Below, one piece after another: positions 1-5,434 of a stretch of DNA of 5,434 nt. The position numbers and the translations under genes are program-made. Source of the stretch: Candidatus Heimdallarchaeota archaeon. GTDB lineage: Archaea; Asgardarchaeota; Heimdallarchaeia; Heimdallarchaeales; Kariarchaeaceae. A model generated the notes under the pieces. The model made no database searches. It saw nothing but the letters and a program-made list of their open reading frames with translations, and was not told where the DNA came from. Location: assembly GCA_022574115.1 (NCBI GenBank), contig JACZSS010000240.1:1-5434 (forward strand). Reading direction: 5' to 3'. Within the stretch, counting starts at the first letter, position 1, and each line of letters begins with the position of its first letter.

Positions 1-127
1 TGATGTCGTCCACCCATCCCCTGTGGCTCTCCACCGAGTCAACAGATAAGGCGATTACCTTAACGTTACGCTTGTCGAACTCGTCTTGGACCTTGTTTGC
101 TGAGTATGCGCGCGCGCAGTGTGTCAA
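1..127 (-). pseudogene. Prx6-type (1-Cys) peroxiredoxin fragment, 5'-truncated and cut by the window edge
   Basis: Reading the minus strand from about 103 down to 1 gives ANKVQDEFDKRNVKVIALSV followed by DSVESHRGWVDDI. This closely matches the Prx6/1-Cys peroxiredoxin segment just after the catalytic PVCTTE motif (human PRDX6 has AAKLAPEFAKRNVKLIALSI, then DSVEDHLAW). Members of the family reduce hydrogen peroxide and organic peroxides in the cytosol. The frame is open from 142, with a stop (TAA) at 145-143. The only plausible initiator is TTG at 127-125, and what it adds (LTHCARAYS) does not resemble the family. About 45-50 N-terminal residues, including the peroxidatic Cys motif, are therefore absent. 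The C-terminal part lies beyond position 1. The DNA is 54% G+C and rich in GAC and GTG codons, unlike the AT-rich genes beside it. It may be a decayed or transferred fragment, or the end of an unrelated read joined during assembly. The family assignment is secure; whether it is a genuine neighbour is not. Confidence 0.7.
108..117. repeat. (GC)5 dinucleotide run at the composition break
   Basis: Five perfect GC dinucleotides sit where the GC-rich peroxiredoxin fragment gives way to AT-rich DNA. Alternating GC runs are unusual in DNA this AT-rich. The run marks the likely junction zone. No function is claimed. Confidence 0.6.
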
Positions 128-284
128 AATTTTCTTTTTCGCTTAACTCAGTTATTTTCATTGATTCACCTTTCAAACTTAAAAAAGTCGAAAATTCTAT
201 AATGACAAGGCATAGGACTCATATAAGCTTTGAGATAAGACCGGATCGATTTGTTGAGAGTAGATTACGCCATAATTCTGATAA
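128..284. other. AT-rich intergenic region downstream of uvrC
   Basis: The stretch from 121 to 240 is 29% G+C. I see no supported gene on either strand. It holds the 3' flank of uvrC, with T-rich stretches on the minus strand, and a perfect 11-bp palindrome CTGATAATCAG at 278-288 that overlaps the uvrC stop codon. The minus-strand peroxiredoxin fragment begins abruptly at its left side without any recognisable promoter. Confidence 0.5.
177..200 (-). terminator. Possible T-rich archaeal terminator for uvrC
   Basis: On the minus strand this reads as two T tracts, TTTT and TTTTTT, separated by CGAC, about 85-105 nt past the uvrC stop codon. Archaeal RNA polymerase terminates at oligo-T tracts without needing a hairpin, so this is a candidate 3' end. 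It is weak evidence because AT-rich intergenic DNA often contains such runs. Confidence 0.3.
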
Positions 285-2189
285 TCAGCGACGAATATCA
301 CTATCGTTTGTTATATATTTTCTACAAATTGAAATAATTCTTGAAGCTAGTTTGGGATTCATTCGCAATTGTCGTGCTAAGGTTTCTGAACTCTGCTTTG
401 CAATTATAGAAATTGACCCGTATCTATTTAATAATTTTATTCTTGTCTTAACACCAACCCCGTGTATGTTATCCAACAAAGATCGTAAGTTTTCTTTTTG
501 TCGAAGTTTTCTATGATAAGTTATTGCAAATCGATGCGCTTCGTCACGACAGGATCTCAAAAGGAGTAATCCTGGTCTCATTTTGTTTTCCTGAAGCGGC
601 CTTTCATGCTCCAGCTGATAGATTTCCTCGAATTTTTTTGCAAGGCCAATCGTCGGAATGCTGAGTCCTATTTTCTGCAAGGATAAAGTTGCCCTTTTCA
701 GCTGCTCTAATCCCCCATCAATAACCACTAGGTCAGGGGTTGGAAGACCTTTGGGATCAAACCCATCTTTGACCTCTCTATAGCGCCTGAATACAACCTC
801 CTCCATGCTTGCAAAATCATCCTGACCTTCTACCGTTCTAATTTTAAATCTCCTGTAACCTTTCTTCAATGGACGTCCATTGACAAAGCGAACACAGGAG
901 GCAACATTGTGAGTACCCATTAAAGTAGACACATCAAATGTATCAATAATAAAAGGTGGAAATTCCATCTGCAGGACTTTTTGCAGGTCGGATACTCTTG
1001 TTGTGGGTAGTCCTTTTTCTTTTCTTAGCAACGCTCGTCGTTGCAAAATCTTTTTCGCGTGCGTTTTAGTCATTTGGACCAGTTGTTTGTCAATCTCAGT
1101 TTCTGATTCACGAATATCAAATCCAAATTCCTCAAGGCGGGGGATGATCTCTTTAGATTTCACAGTTTTGATAATGATAGATTTAACTTCTTTGTCAGTT
1201 TTCCTATTTACTGAAGGCTTATCATAAAGGGTTAAAATATTTAGCAGAAAATTCAGCACGAAATCACCCCACGAAGCATCTTCTAGTTCATCACGCTCAA
1301 TTGCTTGCGATTCTTGACGTATCACATTTCCATTGACAATTTTTTGAAGAGCCACACATGATTCTCGTCTGTTGCGAGCATCGGCGATTACAATTACATC
1401 TTCCACTCCCTCAATCATGACCCGTTGTCGTTCCATCGTACGATGAATTGATTTAAGCAGATCTCTGTCTTTGGCAGCCTTTTCAAATTCCAAATTGTCA
1501 GAATGGACTTTCATAGTCTCTTCAATGCTTTCCGCGATTTGAGGAACTTTGCCTTCCAAGAATTTGATAACCTGATCCACCTGATCTCGATAATCTTTTA
1601 CGTCAACCTCTATTTCACAGGGACGTAAACATTGTCTTGTTCTCCTTCTAATACAGGTTTTTGCCCAGCCAGAGGCATCACCAAGATGAATCTCTTTATG
1701 ACAATCGGCTACTGGAAACATACTAAGGACATACTTTAGCGAACGTCTCGCTGAACCTAAATTAGAATATGGACCTAGGAATATGGATTCTTTGTTAGTC
1801 CTCTCTCGGGTAAATTCAAATCGAGGGAATTCTTCCCCGGTCGTCACTTCAAGATAGGGGTAGGTTTTACCATCTTTCCATTTGTCATTCAGTGGAGGTT
1901 GATGTTCTTGAATTAGGTTGAATTCCAGTAATAATGCCTCATTCTCCGAGCTTACCTCGTGAATTTCAATTTTGACTCCTCTCTCTCGGATGACTCGTGA
2001 CTTTGAGAAATCGTTGCTTTTGGTAAAATGGGACCTTAACCTGTTGCTGAGAATTTTTGCTTTCCCAATGTAAATAATTTCGTCTCTCTTATCATAAATT
2101 ATGTACACTCCAGGCTTTCTGGGAATCGTTTTGAGTTGTCTTTCAATATCCTGTAATCGTTTATCGTCAGACAAGTCAAAAGTCTCCAA
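285..2189 (-). CDS. uvrC: UvrC, excinuclease ABC subunit C (dual-incision nuclease)
   Basis: UvrC makes both cuts around a DNA lesion after UvrA and UvrB have located it. The 634-residue protein is a normal length and has all domains. The GIY-YIG nuclease lies at about 20-105 (PGVYII, then IIYIGKAK; Y29, Y40, the acidic EALLLE segment at 84-89, N101). Four cysteines follow (C163, C179, C187, C191), the set that in bacterial UvrC holds a 4Fe-4S cluster. A UvrB-binding UVR motif lies at about 222-256 (NLEFEKAAKDRD). The RNase H-like nuclease lies at about 410-565 with the D419, D491 and H552 triad (FDVS, VVIDGG, RDEAHRFAIT). Tandem helix-hairpin-helix DNA-binding motifs occupy about 570-622 (IHGVGVKTRIKLLNRYG). 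No in-frame ATG exists; the frame is open to a TGA about 90 nt upstream of the start. TTG at 2189 is used here. TTG at 2174, with GGAG nine bases ahead, is an equally good start. uvrA and uvrB are not in the window. Confidence 0.96.
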   Translation of the reverse strand: METFDLSDDKRLQDIERQLKTIPRKPGVYIIYDKRDEIIYIGKAKILSNRLRSHFTKSNDFSKSRVIRERGVKIEIHEVSSENEALLLEFNLIQEHQPPLNDKWKDGKTYPYLEVTTGEEFPRFEFTRERTNKESIFLGPYSNLGSARRSLKYVLSMFPVADCHKEIHLGDASGWAKTCIRRRTRQCLRPCEIEVDVKDYRDQVDQVIKFLEGKVPQIAESIEETMKVHSDNLEFEKAAKDRDLLKSIHRTMERQRVMIEGVEDVIVIADARNRRESCVALQKIVNGNVIRQESQAIERDELEDASWGDFVLNFLLNILTLYDKPSVNRKTDKEVKSIIIKTVKSKEIIPRLEEFGFDIRESETEIDKQLVQMTKTHAKKILQRRALLRKEKGLPTTRVSDLQKVLQMEFPPFIIDTFDVSTLMGTHNVASCVRFVNGRPLKKGYRRFKIRTVEGQDDFASMEEVVFRRYREVKDGFDPKGLPTPDLVVIDGGLEQLKRATLSLQKIGLSIPTIGLAKKFEEIYQLEHERPLQENKMRPGLLLLRSCRDEAHRFAITYHRKLRQKENLRSLLDNIHGVGVKTRIKLLNRYGSISIIAKQSSETLARQLRMNPKLASRIISICRKYITNDSDIRR

Positions 2190-2327
2190 CTCTTTCTGAA
2201 CTTCTTGATTAAAAAATCTCTTGAATAGGTCGATACTAACTGGTAATATATCTACAGCCTTGAAATATAAATACTTTCAGATGCAACGGTGTCTCTTAAA
2301 AGCGATTAAGTAGTACGTTCATTTGAT
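2190..2327. promoter_or_regulatory. Divergent uvrC / decarboxylase promoter region
   Basis: All control signals for both divergent genes must fit in these 138 bp. The main AT block is GAAATATAAATA at 2262-2273. On the plus strand it reads as a purine-rich BRE-like GAAA plus TATAAATA, predicting a start near 2295-2300 and a leader of about 30 nt before the decarboxylase ATG at 2328. On the minus strand the same block reads TATTTATAT preceded by GAAAG, also an acceptable BRE/TATA, predicting a uvrC transcript start near 2240. A second, weaker AT block (TAATATAT) lies at 2244-2251. No clear Shine-Dalgarno sequence precedes the decarboxylase ATG. Confidence 0.5.
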
Positions 2328-3800
2328 ATGACTGTGAAACTAGAGACTGTAAATGAGGAAAATCTTGATCCCAAAGATTGGCTCCAGACAACTAAACTTG
2401 GCAAACAAATGGTCGAGGACATGATGCAGTATCTCAAAACTGTCAGAGAACGAAAAATTTGGCAACCCATTCCAACAGAAGTTCGTGAGGAATTTCGACG
2501 CTCATTACCCCTCGATGGGATGTCTCAACAAGAAATTTATGATGATTTCAAGAAACATATTCTGCCGTATCCTATGGGTAATATCCATCCAAGGTTCTGG
2601 GGTTGGGTAATAGGCACGGGTACACCGTTCGGAGCTCTCGCTGATTTTCTCGCTTCAATCATGAATCCAAATCAAGGAGGTGGAGAACACATTGCTAATC
2701 ACATTGAAACTCAGGTCTTAGATTGGTTTAAGGAAATGCTTGGATATCCTTCCGATGCTTCTGGAATTCTGCTTAGTGGTGGTTCAATGGCCAATTTATT
2801 GGGGATGACGGTTGCGAGAAATACCAAAATCGAAAGTGTCAGGGAAACGGGATTAATTGAAACTGGGAAACAATTCACATACTATAGTTCCGTTGAGGCA
2901 CATTCATCGGTCGTAAAAGCTGCTGAACTCTTGGGAATTGGAAGCAAGTACTTACGTAAAATTCCAGTTGATGAGAATTTTGAAATCATTATCTCAAAGT
3001 TAGAAGAGCAAATTAAGCAGGACAAAGAAAACGGGATGATACCGTTGTGTATTGTTGGTAACGCTGGGACGGTAAATACTGGAGCAGTTGATGATCTAAA
3101 CGCGATCGCAGATATCTGTGAACGTGAAAATTTGTGGTTTCATGTTGATGGAGCATTCGGCTCCCTTGTTCACCTGAGCGAAAAATATAAATCAATGGTG
3201 AAAGGAATGGAACGATCCGATTCTTTAGCATTTGATGCTCACAAATGGTTATTTATGCCATACGAAATCGCTGTTACTTTAGTAAAGGACAGGAAAGCTC
3301 ATTATCAAGCATTTGTATATACGCCTGAATACCTAGCTCATGCAGATAGAGGCGTTCATTCTGCAGATTTGTGGTATTCTGATTACGGGTTGCAATTATC
3401 CAGAGGATTTCGTTCTCTGAAGGTTTGGATGTCTCTAAAGGAACATGGGATTAAAAAATATGGACGACTTATTGAGCAGAACATAAATCAAGCTAAGTAT
3501 TTAGAAAATATTATTAATAACAATGATAGGTTGGAGAATATGGCACCGGTTCCTATGAATATCGTCTGTTTTCGGATGAATCCGGGTGATCGAGATCAAG
3601 TTGCATTAAACAAACTAAATGAAGAAATTTTAATCGAGCTTCATGAAAGGGGAATAGCCGTCCCATCGTATACGACTCTTAACAACAATTATCTTATTCG
3701 GGTCGCAATTACCAATCACCGTTCCGAGCTATCAGATTTCGACTTGCTGGTTGCAAGCGTTCTTGAAATCGGTGACGAATTAATTTCATCTGGTATGTAA
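2328..3800 (+). CDS. PLP-dependent group II decarboxylase (aromatic-L-amino-acid decarboxylase type)
   Basis: This 490-residue fold-type I PLP enzyme belongs to the family of aromatic amino acid, histidine and glutamate decarboxylases, cytosolic enzymes that convert an amino acid to its amine and CO2. Visible landmarks are the HPRFWG substrate-side motif (H88), the PLP phosphate-binding SGGSMANL (150-157), H192 stacking on the cofactor ring (AHSS), D274 binding the pyridine nitrogen (HVDGA) and the Schiff-base lysine K306 (DAHKW). Aligned by spacing from the lysine, Y335 (PEYL) matches human AADC Tyr332, the catalytic-loop tyrosine needed for true decarboxylation. S358 in LSRGFRSLKVW sits where plant enzymes have Ser (tyrosine/DOPA type) or Gly (tryptophan type). 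That hints at a phenolic substrate, but at this distance it is weak evidence. The length is typical, the frame is intact and there is no signal peptide. The ATG at 2328 fits the upstream TATA element. The exact substrate cannot be read from the sequence. Confidence 0.93.
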   Translation: MTVKLETVNEENLDPKDWLQTTKLGKQMVEDMMQYLKTVRERKIWQPIPTEVREEFRRSLPLDGMSQQEIYDDFKKHILPYPMGNIHPRFWGWVIGTGTPFGALADFLASIMNPNQGGGEHIANHIETQVLDWFKEMLGYPSDASGILLSGGSMANLLGMTVARNTKIESVRETGLIETGKQFTYYSSVEAHSSVVKAAELLGIGSKYLRKIPVDENFEIIISKLEEQIKQDKENGMIPLCIVGNAGTVNTGAVDDLNAIADICERENLWFHVDGAFGSLVHLSEKYKSMVKGMERSDSLAFDAHKWLFMPYEIAVTLVKDRKAHYQAFVYTPEYLAHADRGVHSADLWYSDYGLQLSRGFRSLKVWMSLKEHGIKKYGRLIEQNINQAKYLENIINNNDRLENMAPVPMNIVCFRMNPGDRDQVALNKLNEEILIELHERGIAVPSYTTLNNNYLIRVAITNHRSELSDFDLLVASVLEIGDELISSGM

Positions 3801-3826
3801 CCACAATGGTTACCTACACCCGGAAA

Positions 3827-3848
3827 CAATTCAAAACCGCCTGAATTG
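3827..3848 (+). terminator. Small hairpin after the decarboxylase gene
   Basis: CAATTCA (3827-3833) and TGAATTG (3842-3848) are perfect inverted repeats with an 8-nt loop, 26 nt past the stop codon. The stem is short and A/T-rich, and the T-rich stretch (ATTTGTTGGTTTT) begins only about 15 nt later. It may shape the 3' end of the mRNA but does not look like a bacterial intrinsic terminator. Confidence 0.3.
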
Positions 3849-3984
3849 ACAAAAATTCATTGATTTGTTGGTTTTGGAATCGTTATTCGTTAAATCCCTA
3901 CAATGGGTGTCAAATTGGATGTGTGTATTGCAATGTCAGATATAAGCGATATTTCTTGCCACTGGGTTTTGAGAATAATATTAT

Positions 3985-3999
3985 GATAAAAGAAAATAT
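3985..3999 (-). terminator. T-rich terminator candidate for the TlpA-like gene
   Basis: The minus strand reads ATATTTTCTTTTATC starting about 20 nt after the TAA stop of the thioredoxin-like gene. Two T4 runs at this distance fit archaeal oligo-T termination. No hairpin is present or required. Confidence 0.4.
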
Positions 4000-4018
4000 G
4001 GATGAATAGTGACTCGGC

Positions 4019-4642
4019 TTATTGTTTTCTAAATCGAGACAGACCGGTCCCAATAACTGCTGCAGCTACAACAAGTACAAATCCGACAAACAAAATATTA
4101 TCCGCAACCCCAAACCCGCTAATTTCTTGATCCAAATCTTCAAAGGTTGCACTAATACCATTGAATTCTAATGCATCATTTAACGTATTGGCAATCGTGT
4201 CCTTTGTGAGTGCAAGTTTTCCCCAACTTTTAAAGAGGGTTAAATCGCTGTTTAAAATCCAGGTGTGACCATTACTTGCCCCCACTACATTCGAGTACCT
4301 CTCGACATTGTCCAAAGCAAAGTCCCACTCTTTCGAAGCCTTCATTTCCGTCATCAGTTCTATCGTATCAGTTTCGCTTGTAGATATGGATAGAAATGAT
4401 ACAGTTGCAGAATATTCAGGATAGAGGTTACGCATCACTACTTGATTCGCTTTGCAGACTGGACACCAACTTGCTGCCCAATCAATCAAAATCACTTTTC
4501 CATCATTGTAGTCAGCTGTAGAAGCAATCGAAGAATCAGTTAGCTGGAACTGAAAGGCATGAATTTCATTCTGTGCAGAGGTGATGTTGATCATAGACGC
4601 ACTGACAAAAATAACAATCAAATATAAAGACTTGATTTTCAC
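4019..4642 (-). CDS. Membrane-anchored extracytoplasmic TlpA-like thioredoxin-fold protein
   Basis: Numbering from GTG at 4642, this is a 207-residue protein. Residues 1-23 form a signal peptide (MKIKSLYLIVIFVSASM, ending near TSAQ). A thioredoxin/TlpA/AhpC-TSA-like domain covers about 30-165, with the strand KVILIDWAASWCPVCKANQV carrying the CPVC redox pair (C60, C63). A single hydrophobic helix at about 182-200 ends in SRFRKQ, which fixes the C terminus inside the cell. The domain should therefore lie outside the membrane and reduce or oxidise thiols there. At the place of the usual cis-proline before the fourth strand (normally PT-FLID) the sequence is GHTWIL, so His replaces Pro. That could alter substrate handling. 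No ATG is in frame. GTG at 4642 gives a canonical signal peptide; TTG at 4654 or 4651 is possible and adds four or three residues. Its redox partner is not in the window. Confidence 0.85.
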   Translation of the reverse strand: MKIKSLYLIVIFVSASMINITSAQNEIHAFQFQLTDSSIASTADYNDGKVILIDWAASWCPVCKANQVVMRNLYPEYSATVSFLSISTSETDTIELMTEMKASKEWDFALDNVERYSNVVGASNGHTWILNSDLTLFKSWGKLALTKDTIANTLNDALEFNGISATFEDLDQEISGFGVADNILFVGFVLVVAAAVIGTGLSRFRKQ

Positions 4643-4669
4643 AGCCACCAACAAACATGGGGCAATAAT

Positions 4670-4699
4670 AAGGATTCCTTTTACAAAATGACATAAATA
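4670..4699 (-). promoter_or_regulatory. Putative promoter of the TlpA-like gene
   Basis: On the minus strand TATTTATG (4699-4692) is a fair TATA element, predicting transcription near 4670 and a leader of about 15-30 nt before the TTG or GTG start. A perfect 11-bp palindrome AAGGATTCCTT (4670-4680) overlies the predicted transcription start and could be a protein-binding site. If used, this promoter would separate the gene from the Ras-fold gene upstream. Confidence 0.4.
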
Positions 4700-4766
4700 G
4701 GATGAAAATCGGATTTGTGGCTAGCTTTAGAATTGTATCACTTGAAGTTGGTCGTCTGATCTGTAA

Positions 4767-5351
4767 TTAAGATAGTGAGGGGAGAAAAAATTTCTCTATA
4801 AGTTCTTGGATTTCTCCATCATCAAACAGATTTGAATTCATATAACCAACAAACTGTTTATGGTTTATATTTCTTGCTTCAAGTAAATTATGTAATTCTA
4901 ATTCATTATAATCATCCGGACTTTCTCCGATACCTACAAGTAATATTGATAATAAATCATCCTTATTAGCATTTACAATTTCATCTAATAGCGTATCAAG
5001 AGATTCAACTACCGAATCATCTTGGTGGTTGAAAATGATAATTGCGCTTCGAGTATTTTCTAGAAGACTTTGTTTCAAAAAATCAAATTTGATTTCCGGT
5101 GCCATATGAACTAACAGATATTGGCAGTCGATATTTCTAAATCTAAATTGATGTAAAGCGTAATCTGCTCCAAGTACCGATCCAAAATCCTGATCTAATC
5201 CAATCTGAAAGAATTTCTTTCTGAAATTTGTCGCCCTCTCCAAGTTCTGGCCCAGTAACAGTACTTTATGGACGACTTTGACTGGATTCGGATCATCAAG
5301 CCATTGATGGAATTGATCACTTGCATTGTTAATCAAACAACAGGCTGTCAT
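4767..5351 (-). CDS. Degenerate Ras/Rab-fold small GTPase-like protein (probable pseudo-GTPase)
   Basis: This 194-residue soluble protein lines up along its length with a Ras-superfamily domain at about 27-192. The first strand and loop (HKVLLLGQNLERATNFRKKF) match the P-loop region. GADYALHQFRF matches the Rab switch I/strand 2 segment (like IGVDF). LLVHMAPEIKFDFL sits where the DTAGQE motif belongs. RSAIIIFNHQDDSVVESLDT matches the strand 4/helix 3 segment (like GAILVFDLTDRESFESL). LLSILLVG matches the strand before NKxD, and FVGYMN the G5 region. Every nucleotide-binding motif is altered: GxxxxGK[S/T] is GQNLERAT (35-41 region, no Lys), DxxG is HMAP, NKxD is IGES, and SAK is absent. It therefore probably cannot bind or hydrolyse GTP normally and may act as a scaffold or partner of other GTPases. 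The N terminus (MTACC) has a Cys pair. The ATG at 5351 lies about 11 nt after the predicted transcript start. The fold assignment is mine by motif order and is not proven. Confidence 0.7.
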   Translation of the reverse strand: MTACCLINNASDQFHQWLDDPNPVKVVHKVLLLGQNLERATNFRKKFFQIGLDQDFGSVLGADYALHQFRFRNIDCQYLLVHMAPEIKFDFLKQSLLENTRSAIIIFNHQDDSVVESLDTLLDEIVNANKDDLLSILLVGIGESPDDYNELELHNLLEARNINHKQFVGYMNSNLFDDGEIQELIEKFFLPSLS

Positions 5352-5385
5352 ATAGTCTATTCGTATATAATAGTAGGGTGTGGAG

Positions 5386-5406
5386 TATATAAAGGAATAT
5401 AAAGGG
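5386..5406 (-). promoter_or_regulatory. Tandem TATA-box promoter of the Ras-fold gene
   Basis: The nonamer ATATAAAGG occurs twice, at 5387-5395 and 5397-5405, one helical turn apart. On the minus strand both read CCTTTATAT, and the gene-proximal copy extends to CCTTTATATA, matching the archaeal TTTATATA consensus in the orientation of the gene. The predicted transcription start is near 5362, giving a leader of about 11 nt. The short leader has no Shine-Dalgarno sequence. Confidence 0.6.
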
Positions 5407-5434
5407 TTAATTCGCTCGATCCCATATATCTGAG

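Larger units (their letters stand above)
3801..4018. other. Convergent intergenic region
   Basis: This 218-bp gap lies between two genes that end facing each other. Beyond the hairpin and T-rich tract listed separately I see no coding region longer than about 13 codons with a plausible start, no tRNA-like fold and no repeat. It probably only holds the two 3' ends. Confidence 0.5.

Noticed and set aside
108..117. (GC)5 run as a Z-DNA or regulatory element
   Set aside because: Five repeats are short, and the position at a probable sequence junction is the simpler explanation.
278..288. Palindrome CTGATAATCAG over the uvrC stop codon as an operator or terminator
   Set aside because: It is only a 5-bp stem with one central base, A/T-rich, and expected by chance at this length in AT-rich DNA.
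97..516. Plus-strand open frame of 139 codons
   Set aside because: Most of it lies antisense to the 3' end of uvrC and the rest in AT-rich intergenic DNA. The protein has no recognisable motif.
1003..1227. Plus-strand open frame of 74 codons inside uvrC
   Set aside because: It is fully antisense to a conserved part of UvrC and is a by-product of that gene's coding pattern.
3013..3231. Minus-strand open frame of 72 codons inside the decarboxylase gene
   Set aside because: It is antisense to the conserved PLP-binding core, with no start signal or family resemblance.
4567..4658. ATG at 4658-4656 just ahead of the thioredoxin-like gene as its start
   Set aside because: It is out of frame with the signal peptide and gives only about 30 codons before a TGA.
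1..5434. tRNA, rRNA, CRISPR array, insertion sequence or long repeats
   Set aside because: I read the intergenic segments on both strands and found no cloverleaf arms, spaced repeats, transposase-like frames or terminal inverted repeats. Only the short repeats listed are present.

Overview
This 5.4 kb window looks archaeal, and an Asgard archaeon of the Heimdallarchaeia type is the best guess. The reasons are AT-rich DNA, TATA-type promoter elements a short distance upstream of starts, a surface protein with both a signal peptide and a C-terminal membrane anchor, and above all a diverged Ras/Rab-fold protein at 4767-5351. The lineage is inferred from protein style alone; no rRNA or other marker gene is present.

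Layout. Positions 1-127 (minus strand) hold a piece of a 1-Cys peroxiredoxin of the Prx6 type. It lacks the N-terminal part with the catalytic cysteine and runs off the left edge. Its DNA is 54% G+C (65 of 120 bases), against 29% in the next 120 bases. This sharp break near 100-127 points to an assembly junction or an inserted foreign fragment. Positions 285-2189 (minus) encode a complete UvrC nucleotide excision repair endonuclease. A 138-bp divergent intergenic region with one central TATA-like block separates it from a PLP-dependent group II (aromatic amino acid type) decarboxylase at 2328-3800 (plus). A convergent 218-bp intergenic region follows, with a small hairpin and a T-rich tract. 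Then come two minus-strand genes: a membrane-anchored extracytoplasmic TlpA-like thioredoxin (4019-4642, with a longer form possible from 4654) and the small Ras-fold protein (4767-5351). In the latter every GTP-binding motif I can align is lost, so it is probably a pseudo-GTPase. It has a strong TATA-box promoter at the right end.

The genes do not form an obvious pathway. UvrC and the decarboxylase are divergently transcribed housekeeping or accessory enzymes. The TlpA-like protein and the pseudo-GTPase lie in the same direction 112-124 bp apart, with a possible separate promoter between them, so co-transcription is possible but not shown. The most interesting items are the pseudo-GTPase, the thioredoxin lacking the usual cis-proline, and the truncated peroxiredoxin at a composition boundary. 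I saw no tRNA, rRNA, CRISPR array or insertion sequence.
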